33,848 nt of DNA, taken from Pseudomonas sp. C2B4 (GTDB taxonomy: Bacteria; Pseudomonadota; Gammaproteobacteria; Pseudomonadales; Pseudomonadaceae). The notes under the pieces were generated by a model. The model was not told the origin of the DNA. It saw only the letters and a list, made by a program, of their open reading frames with translations, and did not search any database. A program made the position numbers and the translations under genes. Position 1 is the first letter of the stretch. Each line of letters starts with the position of its first letter. The DNA is taken from the NCBI RefSeq assembly GCF_013359695.1, contig NZ_JABFMU010000066.1, positions 1 to 33,848 on the forward strand, in the 5' to 3' direction. Of the stretch, positions 9,251-15,760 are shown piece by piece.

Positions 9251-9341
9251 CTGTAGGAGCGAGCCTGCTCGCGATGGGGTCGATACATTCAATATCGATG
9301 TGCCTGACCCACCGCCTTCGCGAGCAGGCTCGCTCCCACAG
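9251..9341. repeat. REP pair (REPIN)
   Basis: Inverted REP palindromes (CTGTAGGAGCGAGCC and the complementary form ending CTCGCTCCCACAG) separate the Rieske oxygenase gene from the GMC dehydrogenase gene. One arm is the GTAGG variant and the other the GTGGG variant. Confidence 0.9.
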
Positions 9342-9355
9342 GGATTGTGGTTGGC

Positions 9356-10525
9356 TCAGGCTGCGGACCCACCGTGAATCCCGTTAAACACCAACCGATG
9401 AAAGTGATGCACCAAATGCTCGCTCTCGTTGCTGCGCTGGGCGTCGATCATGTAGCGCCCCTGGTCATATCCCAACGAATGCAAACCCTTCTGCACCGAG
9501 ATGTTCAGCGCGATGTCCTCCGGCCCCAGGTCTTCGTTCATCCACTTCATGCATTGCTCGCTGACCTTCGCGGTCTCGGCGTTGCTGGAGTAATACCCGA
9601 AGCGCAACAGCGAGCGTTCGGCGTCCAGCGGAATCATGATGAACGAACCCAAAAACTCCGAGAACGGGAAGGTGTAGAAGGTGTTGTTCGGCCACAGGCC
9701 GATGTTGAAGAAGCATTCGTTCGGGTTGAGATCCTTGCGCAGCGGCACGCCGTAGGCTTCGGTCACCGAGAGATTGGCCGGGGCGATGTAGGTCCACCAG
9801 TTGTCGCGTTTGGTTAACTGGTAACCCTTGAAGTCGATGAGTTTGGCCAGGTCGATATGGCACGGCCCGGACAGCTTGAAGTGATAACCCTCGATGGAAT
9901 TGTCCATGATCACCTTCCAGTTGGCCGGCACGATCACGTCCTGTTCTTCGATCAGGCGCATGTTGGCCAGGTCCGGAAACACCCGGCGCATTTCCTCATC
10001 GGCACCGGGGAACAAATCGCGCAGCGACGGGGCTTTCGGATCGAGGTTGAAGTAGATGAAACCGCCCATTTCCTCGGTGCGGATCTGCGGAATGTTGAAC
10101 TGCTGCAACTCGAAGTTTTTCATCTTCTCGCAGCGGGGCGCGCTGCGCAGGCTGCCGTCCATTTCGTAGCACCACGAGTGATAGGCGCAACGCACCACGC
10201 CACCGGTGGCGCCGCGACGTTCCTCAAGCAGGCGATTGCCGCGATGCTGGCAGACGTTATGGAACGCATGAATCTGCCCCTGACGATTCTTCGCCACCAC
10301 CACGCTCTGGTCGAACACATCCGTCACCACATACTGACCCGGCTCGGCGAACTCGCTGACATGCCCGGCCACATGCCAGGCATGCATGAAAATGTTGTCG
10401 CGCTCGGCCTTGAACAGGGTCTCGTCGTAGAAATAACGCGAGGGCAGGGTGAAGGCCTCTTCAGGGTCCTGGTGATCCCAGCCGTCGATTGAACCGGGTG
10501 ATTTGAGAGTCTGGAGAGTGTGCAT
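9356..10525 (-). CDS. Rieske non-haem iron oxygenase, alpha subunit
   Basis: Ring-hydroxylating-type oxygenase of 389 residues. The N-terminal Rieske [2Fe-2S] centre has Cys92-x-His94 (CQHRG) and Cys113-x2-His116 (CAYHSW). The C-terminal domain carries the mononuclear iron site, with DNSIEGYHFKLSGPCH supplying His215 and His223. The spacing between these His residues is seven, against four in the more common H-x4-H form. AGGAG precedes the ATG. No ferredoxin reductase is adjacent, so electrons must come from elsewhere, for example a GbcB- or VanB-type reductase. The alpha-only layout suits monooxygenases and demethylases acting on small substituents. In this locus a trimethylamine compound is plausible, but aromatic substrates cannot be excluded. 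Confidence 0.85.
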   Translation of the reverse strand: MHTLQTLKSPGSIDGWDHQDPEEAFTLPSRYFYDETLFKAERDNIFMHAWHVAGHVSEFAEPGQYVVTDVFDQSVVVAKNRQGQIHAFHNVCQHRGNRLLEERRGATGGVVRCAYHSWCYEMDGSLRSAPRCEKMKNFELQQFNIPQIRTEEMGGFIYFNLDPKAPSLRDLFPGADEEMRRVFPDLANMRLIEEQDVIVPANWKVIMDNSIEGYHFKLSGPCHIDLAKLIDFKGYQLTKRDNWWTYIAPANLSVTEAYGVPLRKDLNPNECFFNIGLWPNNTFYTFPFSEFLGSFIMIPLDAERSLLRFGYYSSNAETAKVSEQCMKWMNEDLGPEDIALNISVQKGLHSLGYDQGRYMIDAQRSNESEHLVHHFHRLVFNGIHGGSAA

Positions 10526-10828
10526 CGGGTCGATCTCCTGGGTGACTGCCGCACGGTACGGCTTGCTGTTGTGGGTCCTAATCTAGGGGGTGGGGAGGCG
10601 GGGGGATTGATGGAAAGCGACCAGTTGGGAGGTGAAAACATCAAGCGAAAAAGTAGGCTGAATCAATCTCTTGCTGATGTCATTTAGACTGCGATGATGT
10701 CTTAATGACTAATTTTTGTATGTGTCGTTATGACTATAAATTTGTTCAAGATGCTGTATTTAAAGGATTTATAAACTGGCACGCTTCGTGAAGTACTTAG
10801 AGAAACGTAATCGAAGCAGGAATCCGCC
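10526..10828. other. 303-base intergenic region, AT-rich in its second half
   Basis: The region separates the divergent Rieske oxygenase and glycine-zipper genes and must hold both promoters. An imperfect inverted repeat TCATTTAGAC/GTCTTAATGA (10680-10708, nine of ten bases pairing) is followed by AT-rich DNA to about 10780. A sequence at 10777-10792 recalls a sigma54 promoter but lacks the GC of the -12 element. Nothing else is recognised. Confidence 0.5.
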
Positions 10829-11179
10829 ATGTCCCGTTCCATCCCCCTCAGCTTCACGCTCTGCCTGTTGTTTTCCCCCCTGTGCATGGCCGATCAAGTG
10901 ATCCGCGAAGTGCCGGATACCACCGCCGGCAAAGGCTACGGTGCCCTGACCGGTTTGATGGTCGGTGCCGTCGGCGGGCCAATTGGCGCACTGGTGGGTG
11001 CTGGCGCCGGGTTCTTTGCCGGCAGCTCGATACAGGAAGCCGCCGGCCTCACGGAAACCGCTTACGAAGTCAAAGATGCCCAGGGCGAAATCAGCACTGT
11101 GCGCTCGCCCAATGCCCGCTTCGAACCGGGTCAGCAAGTGACTCGAAAAGGTCCGCGCCTGGTGGCTCAGGACAGCTGA
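10829..11179 (+). CDS. Small exported protein with glycine-zipper segment
   Basis: Protein of 116 residues with an N-terminal signal peptide (about 1-21, ending LCMA before DQV). From about residue 39 to 65 a glycine-zipper stretch (GALTGLMVGAVGGPIGALVGAGAG) has Gly spaced every few residues, as in the Gly-zipper-2TM and SlyB/osmotically inducible envelope proteins. A short polar C-terminal domain of about 45 residues follows. No lipobox Cys is placed correctly for a lipoprotein, so it is probably inserted in or attached to a membrane through the zipper. It is monocistronic, with its own terminator at 11219-11249. Function unknown; a stress-related envelope role is a guess from the family. 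Confidence 0.75.
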   Translation: MSRSIPLSFTLCLLFSPLCMADQVIREVPDTTAGKGYGALTGLMVGAVGGPIGALVGAGAGFFAGSSIQEAAGLTETAYEVKDAQGEISTVRSPNARFEPGQQVTRKGPRLVAQDS

Positions 11180-11218
11180 GCCAACCCTCACAAACCCGTA
11201 ATACCGAACTCCTTTTTG

Positions 11219-11249
11219 GGATCCGCTCATGGGTCGGATCCTCTTTTTT
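11219..11249 (+). terminator. Rho-independent terminator after the glycine-zipper gene
   Basis: A perfect 7-base stem GGATCCG/CGGATCC with a 9-base loop is followed directly by TCTTTTTT. It lies 40 bases beyond the stop codon at 11179. Confidence 0.88.
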
Positions 11250-11371
11250 CTCAGCGCCGCATCAGTCAATTGGCTGATTTGTAACGATTAAAAAAACAGA
11301 AAGACCCGAGCCGTGCGTTGGCCAGATTTCAATTCGCTGGAAAAACTTTCAATCAATCGAGGGGCAACACA

Positions 11372-11791
11372 ATGCAAGCCATCAACGCCAAAGTCTTGAG
11401 CGCACTGGAAAACGTCATGGTGATTTCCACCACGGACCTGCAAGGCAACATCACGTACGTCAACGACCTGTTCTGCAAGCTCACCGGTTACGAAAAGGAG
11501 GAACTGCTGGGGCAACCCCACAGCGTCGTGCGTCATCCTTCCGTGCCCAAGAGCACGTACAAGCAGATGTGGGACACCATCAAGAAAGGTGAAATCTGGA
11601 CCGGCGTGATCCCCAACGTGGGCAAGGGCGGCGGCCTGTACGTGGTCGACACCACCGTGCAACCGCTGTTCGACGAGCAGGGCAACATCGTCGAATACAT
11701 CAGCATCCGCCGGGTGATCAACGACCTGATGAGTGACTTCGAAGCGCTGGAGTTTTCCAAGGAGCAATTCGACGAACACTACGACAGGTAA
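11372..11791 (+). CDS. Stand-alone Aer-like PAS domain protein
   Basis: Cytoplasmic protein of 139 residues consisting of one PAS domain (about 8-115) and a short helical tail. It is most like the FAD-binding PAS domain of the aerotaxis receptor Aer: TDLQGNITYVNDLFCKLTGY, then RHPSVPKSTYKQMWDTIKKGE and IWTG line up with an offset of three. R54 and H55 match Aer R57 and H58, and N31 matches N34, but Aer D60 is Ser57 here. No HAMP, kinase, GGDEF or chemotaxis output domain is present. GAGGGG precedes the ATG at 11372; an upstream in-frame ATG at 11318 lacks such a site. It ends six bases before the diflavin reductase gene, so the two are one operon. Flavin binding is inferred. Confidence 0.85.
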   Translation: MQAINAKVLSALENVMVISTTDLQGNITYVNDLFCKLTGYEKEELLGQPHSVVRHPSVPKSTYKQMWDTIKKGEIWTGVIPNVGKGGGLYVVDTTVQPLFDEQGNIVEYISIRRVINDLMSDFEALEFSKEQFDEHYDR

Positions 11792-11797
11792 ACCGCC

Positions 11798-13348
11798 ATG
11801 CCAGAGTTAATCGAACGCATCGTGATCGGTTATGGCTCTGAGTCCGGCAATGCCCACGGGTTGACGCAACGCTTGTTGCGTCTGCCCTGTGTGCAGCCGT
11901 ATGAATTGGCCGTGCAGGATCTCAATTCCCTGAAACTGGACACACTGACAACGCGGGATCTGTTGATCGTCGTTTGCAGCTCCTTCGGCGACGGCGAACC
12001 GCCGGGCAATGCCGATCGCTTCCTGGATCAACTGATCGCCCATGAAAACCTGACACACCAGCCCTACGCGATCTTCGGCCTGGGTGATACGGCCTACCCG
12101 ACGTTCTGCGGTTTCACGAAAAGCCTGGATGCCGCACTGCTGCAAAAACAGGCGAAACCCTGGATCAATCGGGTGGATGCAGACACCGACTTTGACGGCT
12201 TTTTTGACACCTGGTGTACCACCCTCGCGGCGGTACTCAAGGGCGATCGGCGTGCGGGCACCACGCTCAACCTGCAAGTCACCGCGTATGGCGAAAATGC
12301 AGCGTGGCCCGCGCGGGTGATCTCGAGTACCCGGCTCAACGCGACGGCACCTTACGCCTGGCAGATTCGCCTCGACATCGAAGGCAGCGGCATCAAGTAC
12401 CGCGCGGGCGATAACCTCTATGTGCTGGCGCAGAACGATGGGTCATTGCTGGCGCAGATCGGCCACTGGTTCGGTCGCGAAGATGTCCACACACTGCTGG
12501 CGACCAAAGAGCTTCGCCAGCTGGGCAAGTCCCTGTTGCGCGACATTGCCCGGGTCAGTCAGCACGAAACCTTGAAAGCCCTGTTGAAGGTCAGCAATCG
12601 CAAGGATCTCGAGGCCTATCTGTACGGCAAGGACATTCTCGATGTACTCGGTGATTTTTGTGAGCCGGGGCAATTGAGCCTGGAAGAATTGGTCGAATGG
12701 TTGCCCGATGTCTTGCCGCGAGCGTACTCCATTGCCTCACACGACAACCCCGGCTACGTGGACCTGTGCATTCGCGAAATCGCCTATGAAATGGAGGGTC
12801 GTTCACGCACCGGCACCGCCACCGGGCATCTCGCCGGACAGCCTCCCGAGGTCCGGGTATTCGTCCGCAGCAATCCGCGTTTTCACCTGCCGCGACAGGT
12901 CGAGCACCCGGTAGTACTGATTGGCACCGGGACCGGCATCGCGCCGTTGATCGCCTTGCTGGAGCAGATCGAGCAACAGAACAGCCCCGGGCAAACCTGC
13001 CTGATCTTCGGCGACCGCCGCCGGGCATCGGACTTTCTCTACCAGTCACGGTTGGAAAGCTGGCAGGACAAAGGCGTGCTGGACGAGGTCATCACCGCTT
13101 TCTCAAGGGATGGCGAAAACCGCTACTACGTGCAGGACGCCATGCTCGAACACGGCGCCTACCTGTGGGCACTGCTCGGCCAAGGCGCGCACCTGTACCT
13201 GTGTGGCAACAAAAGCAATCTGGAACGAGCCATCGAACAGGCACTGCTGAGCATTGCCATGAATGTCGGCCAACTCGATGAAGACGAAGCGCAAGCCTTC
13301 GTCGCCGACCTGTCGGCCAGCGATCGCGTGCACAAAGAACTGTATTGA
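11798..13348 (+). CDS. Diflavin reductase (flavodoxin plus FAD/NADPH domains, CysJ/P450-reductase-like)
   Basis: Predicted NADPH-dependent electron-transfer flavoprotein of 516 residues. The flavodoxin domain has GYGSESGNAHGL (residues 11-22), SSFGDGEPPGNA and FGLGDTAYPTF. It is followed by a connecting region and an FAD domain with RAYS (308-311) and GTATGHL (near 340). The NADPH domain has GTGTGIAP (near 376), FGDRRRASDFLY and LYLCGNKSNLERAI, and the chain ends in HKELY with the usual terminal aromatic residue. It is shorter than E. coli CysJ (about 600). No sulfite reductase haemoprotein gene is adjacent; the only partner is the PAS protein six bases upstream. Its electron acceptor is therefore unknown. 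A strong terminator follows at 13365. Confidence 0.88.
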   Translation: MPELIERIVIGYGSESGNAHGLTQRLLRLPCVQPYELAVQDLNSLKLDTLTTRDLLIVVCSSFGDGEPPGNADRFLDQLIAHENLTHQPYAIFGLGDTAYPTFCGFTKSLDAALLQKQAKPWINRVDADTDFDGFFDTWCTTLAAVLKGDRRAGTTLNLQVTAYGENAAWPARVISSTRLNATAPYAWQIRLDIEGSGIKYRAGDNLYVLAQNDGSLLAQIGHWFGREDVHTLLATKELRQLGKSLLRDIARVSQHETLKALLKVSNRKDLEAYLYGKDILDVLGDFCEPGQLSLEELVEWLPDVLPRAYSIASHDNPGYVDLCIREIAYEMEGRSRTGTATGHLAGQPPEVRVFVRSNPRFHLPRQVEHPVVLIGTGTGIAPLIALLEQIEQQNSPGQTCLIFGDRRRASDFLYQSRLESWQDKGVLDEVITAFSRDGENRYYVQDAMLEHGAYLWALLGQGAHLYLCGNKSNLERAIEQALLSIAMNVGQLDEDEAQAFVADLSASDRVHKELY

Positions 13349-13364
13349 AGCTTTCCCGTTTTGG

Positions 13365-13402
13365 CGGGTAGACGAGCCGCACCTCGTCTGCCCGTCTTTT
13401 TT
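13365..13402 (+). terminator. Rho-independent terminator after the diflavin reductase gene
   Basis: A 12-base stem (CGGGTAGACGAG paired with CTCGTCTGCCCG, one G-T wobble) with a six-base loop is followed by TCTTTTTT. It starts 17 bases after the stop codon. Confidence 0.92.
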
Positions 13403-13529
13403 ATGGGCGCAGCAGCAATGTCGAAGCAGTCAGGCAACTGCGGATATCCATGACGATCGCCGGCGGCCTTGCGCCATGGGCCGGGGTCAGGACATGCAGA
13501 AGTAACAGGATGACGGCCAGCGGTTTCAT
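13401..13529 (-). CDS. Possible 42-residue exported peptide
   Basis: A short open frame encodes MKPLAVILLLLHVLTPAHG followed by about 23 residues ending in LLLRP. The start looks like a classical signal peptide: one Lys, a Leu/Val/Ile core, a helix-breaking Pro and a small residue at the expected cleavage site. A single Cys is in the mature part. There is no good ribosome-binding site before the ATG, and the stop codon runs into the T-tract of the opposing terminator. It lies between the convergent diflavin reductase gene and the SnoaL-like gene, 34 bases beyond the latter's end on the same strand, so it could be the second gene of that unit. It may equally be chance. Confidence 0.3.
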   Translation of the reverse strand: MKPLAVILLLLHVLTPAHGARPPAIVMDIRSCLTASTLLLRP

Positions 13530-13563
13530 GCGTAAGGGCCGGGTTATCAATTGGAGAGGGCAT

Positions 13564-13977
13564 TCACAGGCCGATCAGGTCGCGGTGCACCTCCAGCGCA
13601 TTGCGTTCAACCCAGTTGTGCTGCAGCAGGCCATCGGGGCGCACTGCCCACACCGCCGTGCCGAGCATTTCGAAAGGCGTGCGGCAGGTGCGTCCGCCGA
13701 CAAATCCCGTGTTCTTGCCGGACAGCTTCCAGCGCGAAGCGACACGGGTGCCGTCGGCGTTCTGGAAGGTTTCGATTGCGCCGAACTGGAAGTCTTCGAT
13801 CTTCGACAGGAAGGCGCCGATCCATTCGATAAACGACTCGCGGCCTTTGATTTCGATGCCGCCAGAGGTGATGACAAAGTCTTCGGCGACGAACCTGGCG
13901 GCGGCTTGCGGGTCGCGTGCCTGCCAGACTTCGCGCCAGAAGCGCTCGACGATTTCAACGGCATGGTTGGCTGACAT
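13564..13977 (-). CDS. SnoaL-like (NTF2-fold) protein
   Basis: Small cytoplasmic protein of 137 residues in the NTF2/SnoaL fold, which includes polyketide cyclases, ester cyclases and many uncharacterised enzymes or binding proteins. The N-terminal helix (VEIVERFWREVWQARDPQAAARFVAEDFV), the GRESFIEWI segment and the C-terminal strand with HNWVERNALEV fit the fold. GAGAGGAA precedes the ATG. It is divergent from the LysR-type regulator, and two palindromes lie between them, so it is probably the regulator's target. The biochemical role cannot be named from sequence. Confidence 0.8.
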   Translation of the reverse strand: MSANHAVEIVERFWREVWQARDPQAAARFVAEDFVITSGGIEIKGRESFIEWIGAFLSKIEDFQFGAIETFQNADGTRVASRWKLSGKNTGFVGGRTCRTPFEMLGTAVWAVRPDGLLQHNWVERNALEVHRDLIGL

Positions 13978-14047
13978 GGTGTGGTTCCTCTCTCTGAATG
14001 TTTCTGATGGAGAGGATGTTCGGGTTTTGCCATCTAGAAGTCGAACG

Positions 14048-14075
14048 CATAATATTTATGGCATTCAGTTGAATG
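14048..14075. promoter_or_regulatory. Two tandem palindromes between the SnoaL-like and lysR genes
   Basis: CATAA-TAT-TTATG (14048-14060) and CATTCA-GT-TGAATG (14062-14075) are each perfect dyads. They sit 11-38 bases before the LysR gene and about 70-100 bases before the divergent SnoaL-like gene. LysR proteins often bind several dyads in such a shared region. Which one is the recognition site is not known. Confidence 0.5.
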
Positions 14076-14086
14076 GCGAATACATC

Positions 14087-14965
14087 ATGCAATCCGGCGA
14101 CCTTGAAATCGATTTGCTGCGGGCCTTTATCGCGGTGGCCGAAACCGGCAGTTTTACCGCGGCGGCCGAGGTGGTTGCCCGGTCACAATCGGCGGTGAGC
14201 CAGAAGATCATCCGCCTGGAAGAGATCCTGGGCATGCGGGTGTTTGAGCGCACCAGCCGCACCCTGACATTGACGGCGGACGGTGAGCGCGTGCTGGTCG
14301 GGGCGCGGAAAATGCTCCTGCACTTCGACGGGTTCATGCGCGAAATCCGGACGCCGGTGACAGTCAACACCTTGCGTTTGGGCATCTCCGAGAACCTGGT
14401 GCCCACGCAACTGCCCATGCTCCTGTCGCGGTTCAGCAAGCTGTATCCCGACCTGGAACTGGAGCTGACCACCGGCCTGAGTAATGACCTGCTGGCCGAT
14501 CATGAAGCCGGGCTGCTGGATGTGGTGATCGCCAAGCGCAAGATGAGCGGGGCTGCGCAACGGGGGCGTGTGATCTGGCGTGAGCCGTTGGTGTGGATGG
14601 CGGCCAGGGACTACGAGATCGAAGCGGCCCGACCGCTGCGTTTGGTGCTGATGCGACCGCCCTGCGCTTACCGGGCGATCATGGTCGAGGCGCTGGCTTC
14701 GGTTCAGCGGGAGTGGGCGTCGGCGTGTCTGGCGAGCAACCTTGGCGGGGTTCAGGCGGCGGTGACTGCGGGGCTTGGGGTGACGGCCCTTGGGACTTCG
14801 TTTTTGCAGGAAGGCATGCGGATTATTGAGCCATCGCAGAAGTTGCCGACCTTGCCGTCCACGGAAGTGGCCGTGATTGGGGATGAGCCTCGCACTCAGC
14901 ATCTGGTGCAGCCGTTGGTGGCGTTGTTGACTGAAGGGTTGATGATGGGGGCGGGGCTCACCTGA
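14087..14965 (+). CDS. LysR-family transcriptional regulator
   Basis: Regulator of 292 residues. The N-terminal winged helix-turn-helix (about 5-65) reads LLRAFIAVAETGSFTAAAEVVARSQSAVSQ..., the standard LysR pattern, and a periplasmic-binding-like effector domain follows from about 90 to 285. The frame is open much further upstream, to 13601, across the SnoaL-like gene. The ATG at 14087 puts the conserved helix-turn-helix at its normal position and is the only sensible start, although its ribosome-binding site is weak. It is divergent from the SnoaL-like gene and most likely controls it and itself. Effector unknown. Confidence 0.9.
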   Translation: MQSGDLEIDLLRAFIAVAETGSFTAAAEVVARSQSAVSQKIIRLEEILGMRVFERTSRTLTLTADGERVLVGARKMLLHFDGFMREIRTPVTVNTLRLGISENLVPTQLPMLLSRFSKLYPDLELELTTGLSNDLLADHEAGLLDVVIAKRKMSGAAQRGRVIWREPLVWMAARDYEIEAARPLRLVLMRPPCAYRAIMVEALASVQREWASACLASNLGGVQAAVTAGLGVTALGTSFLQEGMRIIEPSQKLPTLPSTEVAVIGDEPRTQHLVQPLVALLTEGLMMGAGLT

Positions 14966-15045
14966 TGGGTTTGGATTGTGTATATCCGTTTCTTCGGTAT
15001 CGGCTTCTGACGGTTCCGCCCTTACGGCGGGTTACTTGGAAAAGC

Positions 15046-15147
15046 CTGTAGGAGCGAGCCTGTTCGCGAAAAACATCTGGACGACGCGATCATTCAGGCA
15101 GAGCGCGTTATCGTTGACCTCCATCGCGAGCAGGCTCGCTCCTACAG
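15046..15147. repeat. REP pair inside the MITE-like element (GTAGG type)
   Basis: Inverted REP palindromes of the CTGTAGGAGCGAGCC form enclose about 55 bases. The left arm has a C-to-T change (CTGTTCGCGA). Confidence 0.85.
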
Positions 15148-15235
15148 AGAACCTGCGCTCGGCCTTCCGACGGGGCAGATCTAAATCAGAAGCAAAGGCG
15201 AGGCGGCCTGACTTTTTCTGATGCGCGCTAATCCC

Positions 15236-15326
15236 CTGTGGGAGCGAGCCTGCTCGCGAAGGGGCCAGGTCAGTCAATATTTATGCTGAATGACACACCG
15301 CCTTCGCGAGCAGGCTCGCTCCCACA
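15236..15326. repeat. REP pair inside the MITE-like element (GTGGG type)
   Basis: Inverted REP palindromes of the CTGTGGGAGCGAGCC form enclose about 45 bases. It is a different sequence variant from the pair 90 bases to the left, so the two arrived separately. Confidence 0.88.
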
Positions 15327-15760
15327 ATGGGATCAGGGAATATCTGTGAGTGAGTGGTCGGCTGAAAGGCCGCCATCGCTGCGATGCGGCGACCCGACAA
15401 GCCAGCTCCCACAGGTGATTGGGAACACCGGCCAAAGCCAGGTCGGCTGTCAGGCCGCCTCGCTTTTGCTTTGGCTGTTGAGGTACACGCCCCCTCGAGA
15501 GGCCGAGTGGAGGTTCTGCGCAGTGGGCACCGCGGCAAGGATGCCGCGGTAGCCGCCCCCGGCCATGGATGGCCGATGGCGGCGGGCCCACGGAGCAGGA
15601 CCGGAGCGAGGGCATGCCGAGCCTTAGCTAGGCACCGAACGAAAGGGGCAAAGCGCTTTGGTTACTTTGGCGCTCTTCCAAAGTGACCCGCCGTAAGGGC
15701 GGAACCAATAGCAGCCGTTACCGCAGCAATGGATATACACCCATTCCAAATGTGCAGTTA

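Larger units (their letters stand above)
14978..15740. mobile_element. MITE-like element with long terminal inverted repeats and nested REP pairs
   Basis: The outer ends are imperfect inverted repeats of about 65 bases. Both begin GTGTATATCC and share GGTTCCGCCCTTACGGCGGGT (14978-15042 against the complement of 15673-15740). A second, inner inverted pair is 15148-15212 against 15449-15517 (AGAACCT...CTCGGCC...GCGAGGCGGCCTGAC). Between the arms lie two REP pairs and about 150 bases unique to the right side. No open frame looks like a transposase or any real protein, and no target duplication is evident. The 795-base gap between lysR and the thiolase gene is almost entirely this element. A matching end at 33792-33848 shows it is repeated in the genome. 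Confidence 0.65.

Noticed and set aside
10777..10792. Sigma54-like promoter TGGCACG-CTTC-GTGAA before the glycine-zipper gene
   Set aside because: The -24 part is good and the AT-rich upstream DNA is suggestive, but the -12 element reads GA instead of the essential GC, and no enhancer-binding regulator is near.
15405..15417. AGCTCCCACAG as another REP
   Set aside because: Only the outer part of a REP arm is present, without the CTGCTCGCGA core, so it is treated as part of the MITE-like element.
15274..15615. 113-codon frame inside the MITE-like element
   Set aside because: It runs through REP sequence and the repeat arm, has no ribosome-binding site, and reads as repeat DNA rather than a protein.
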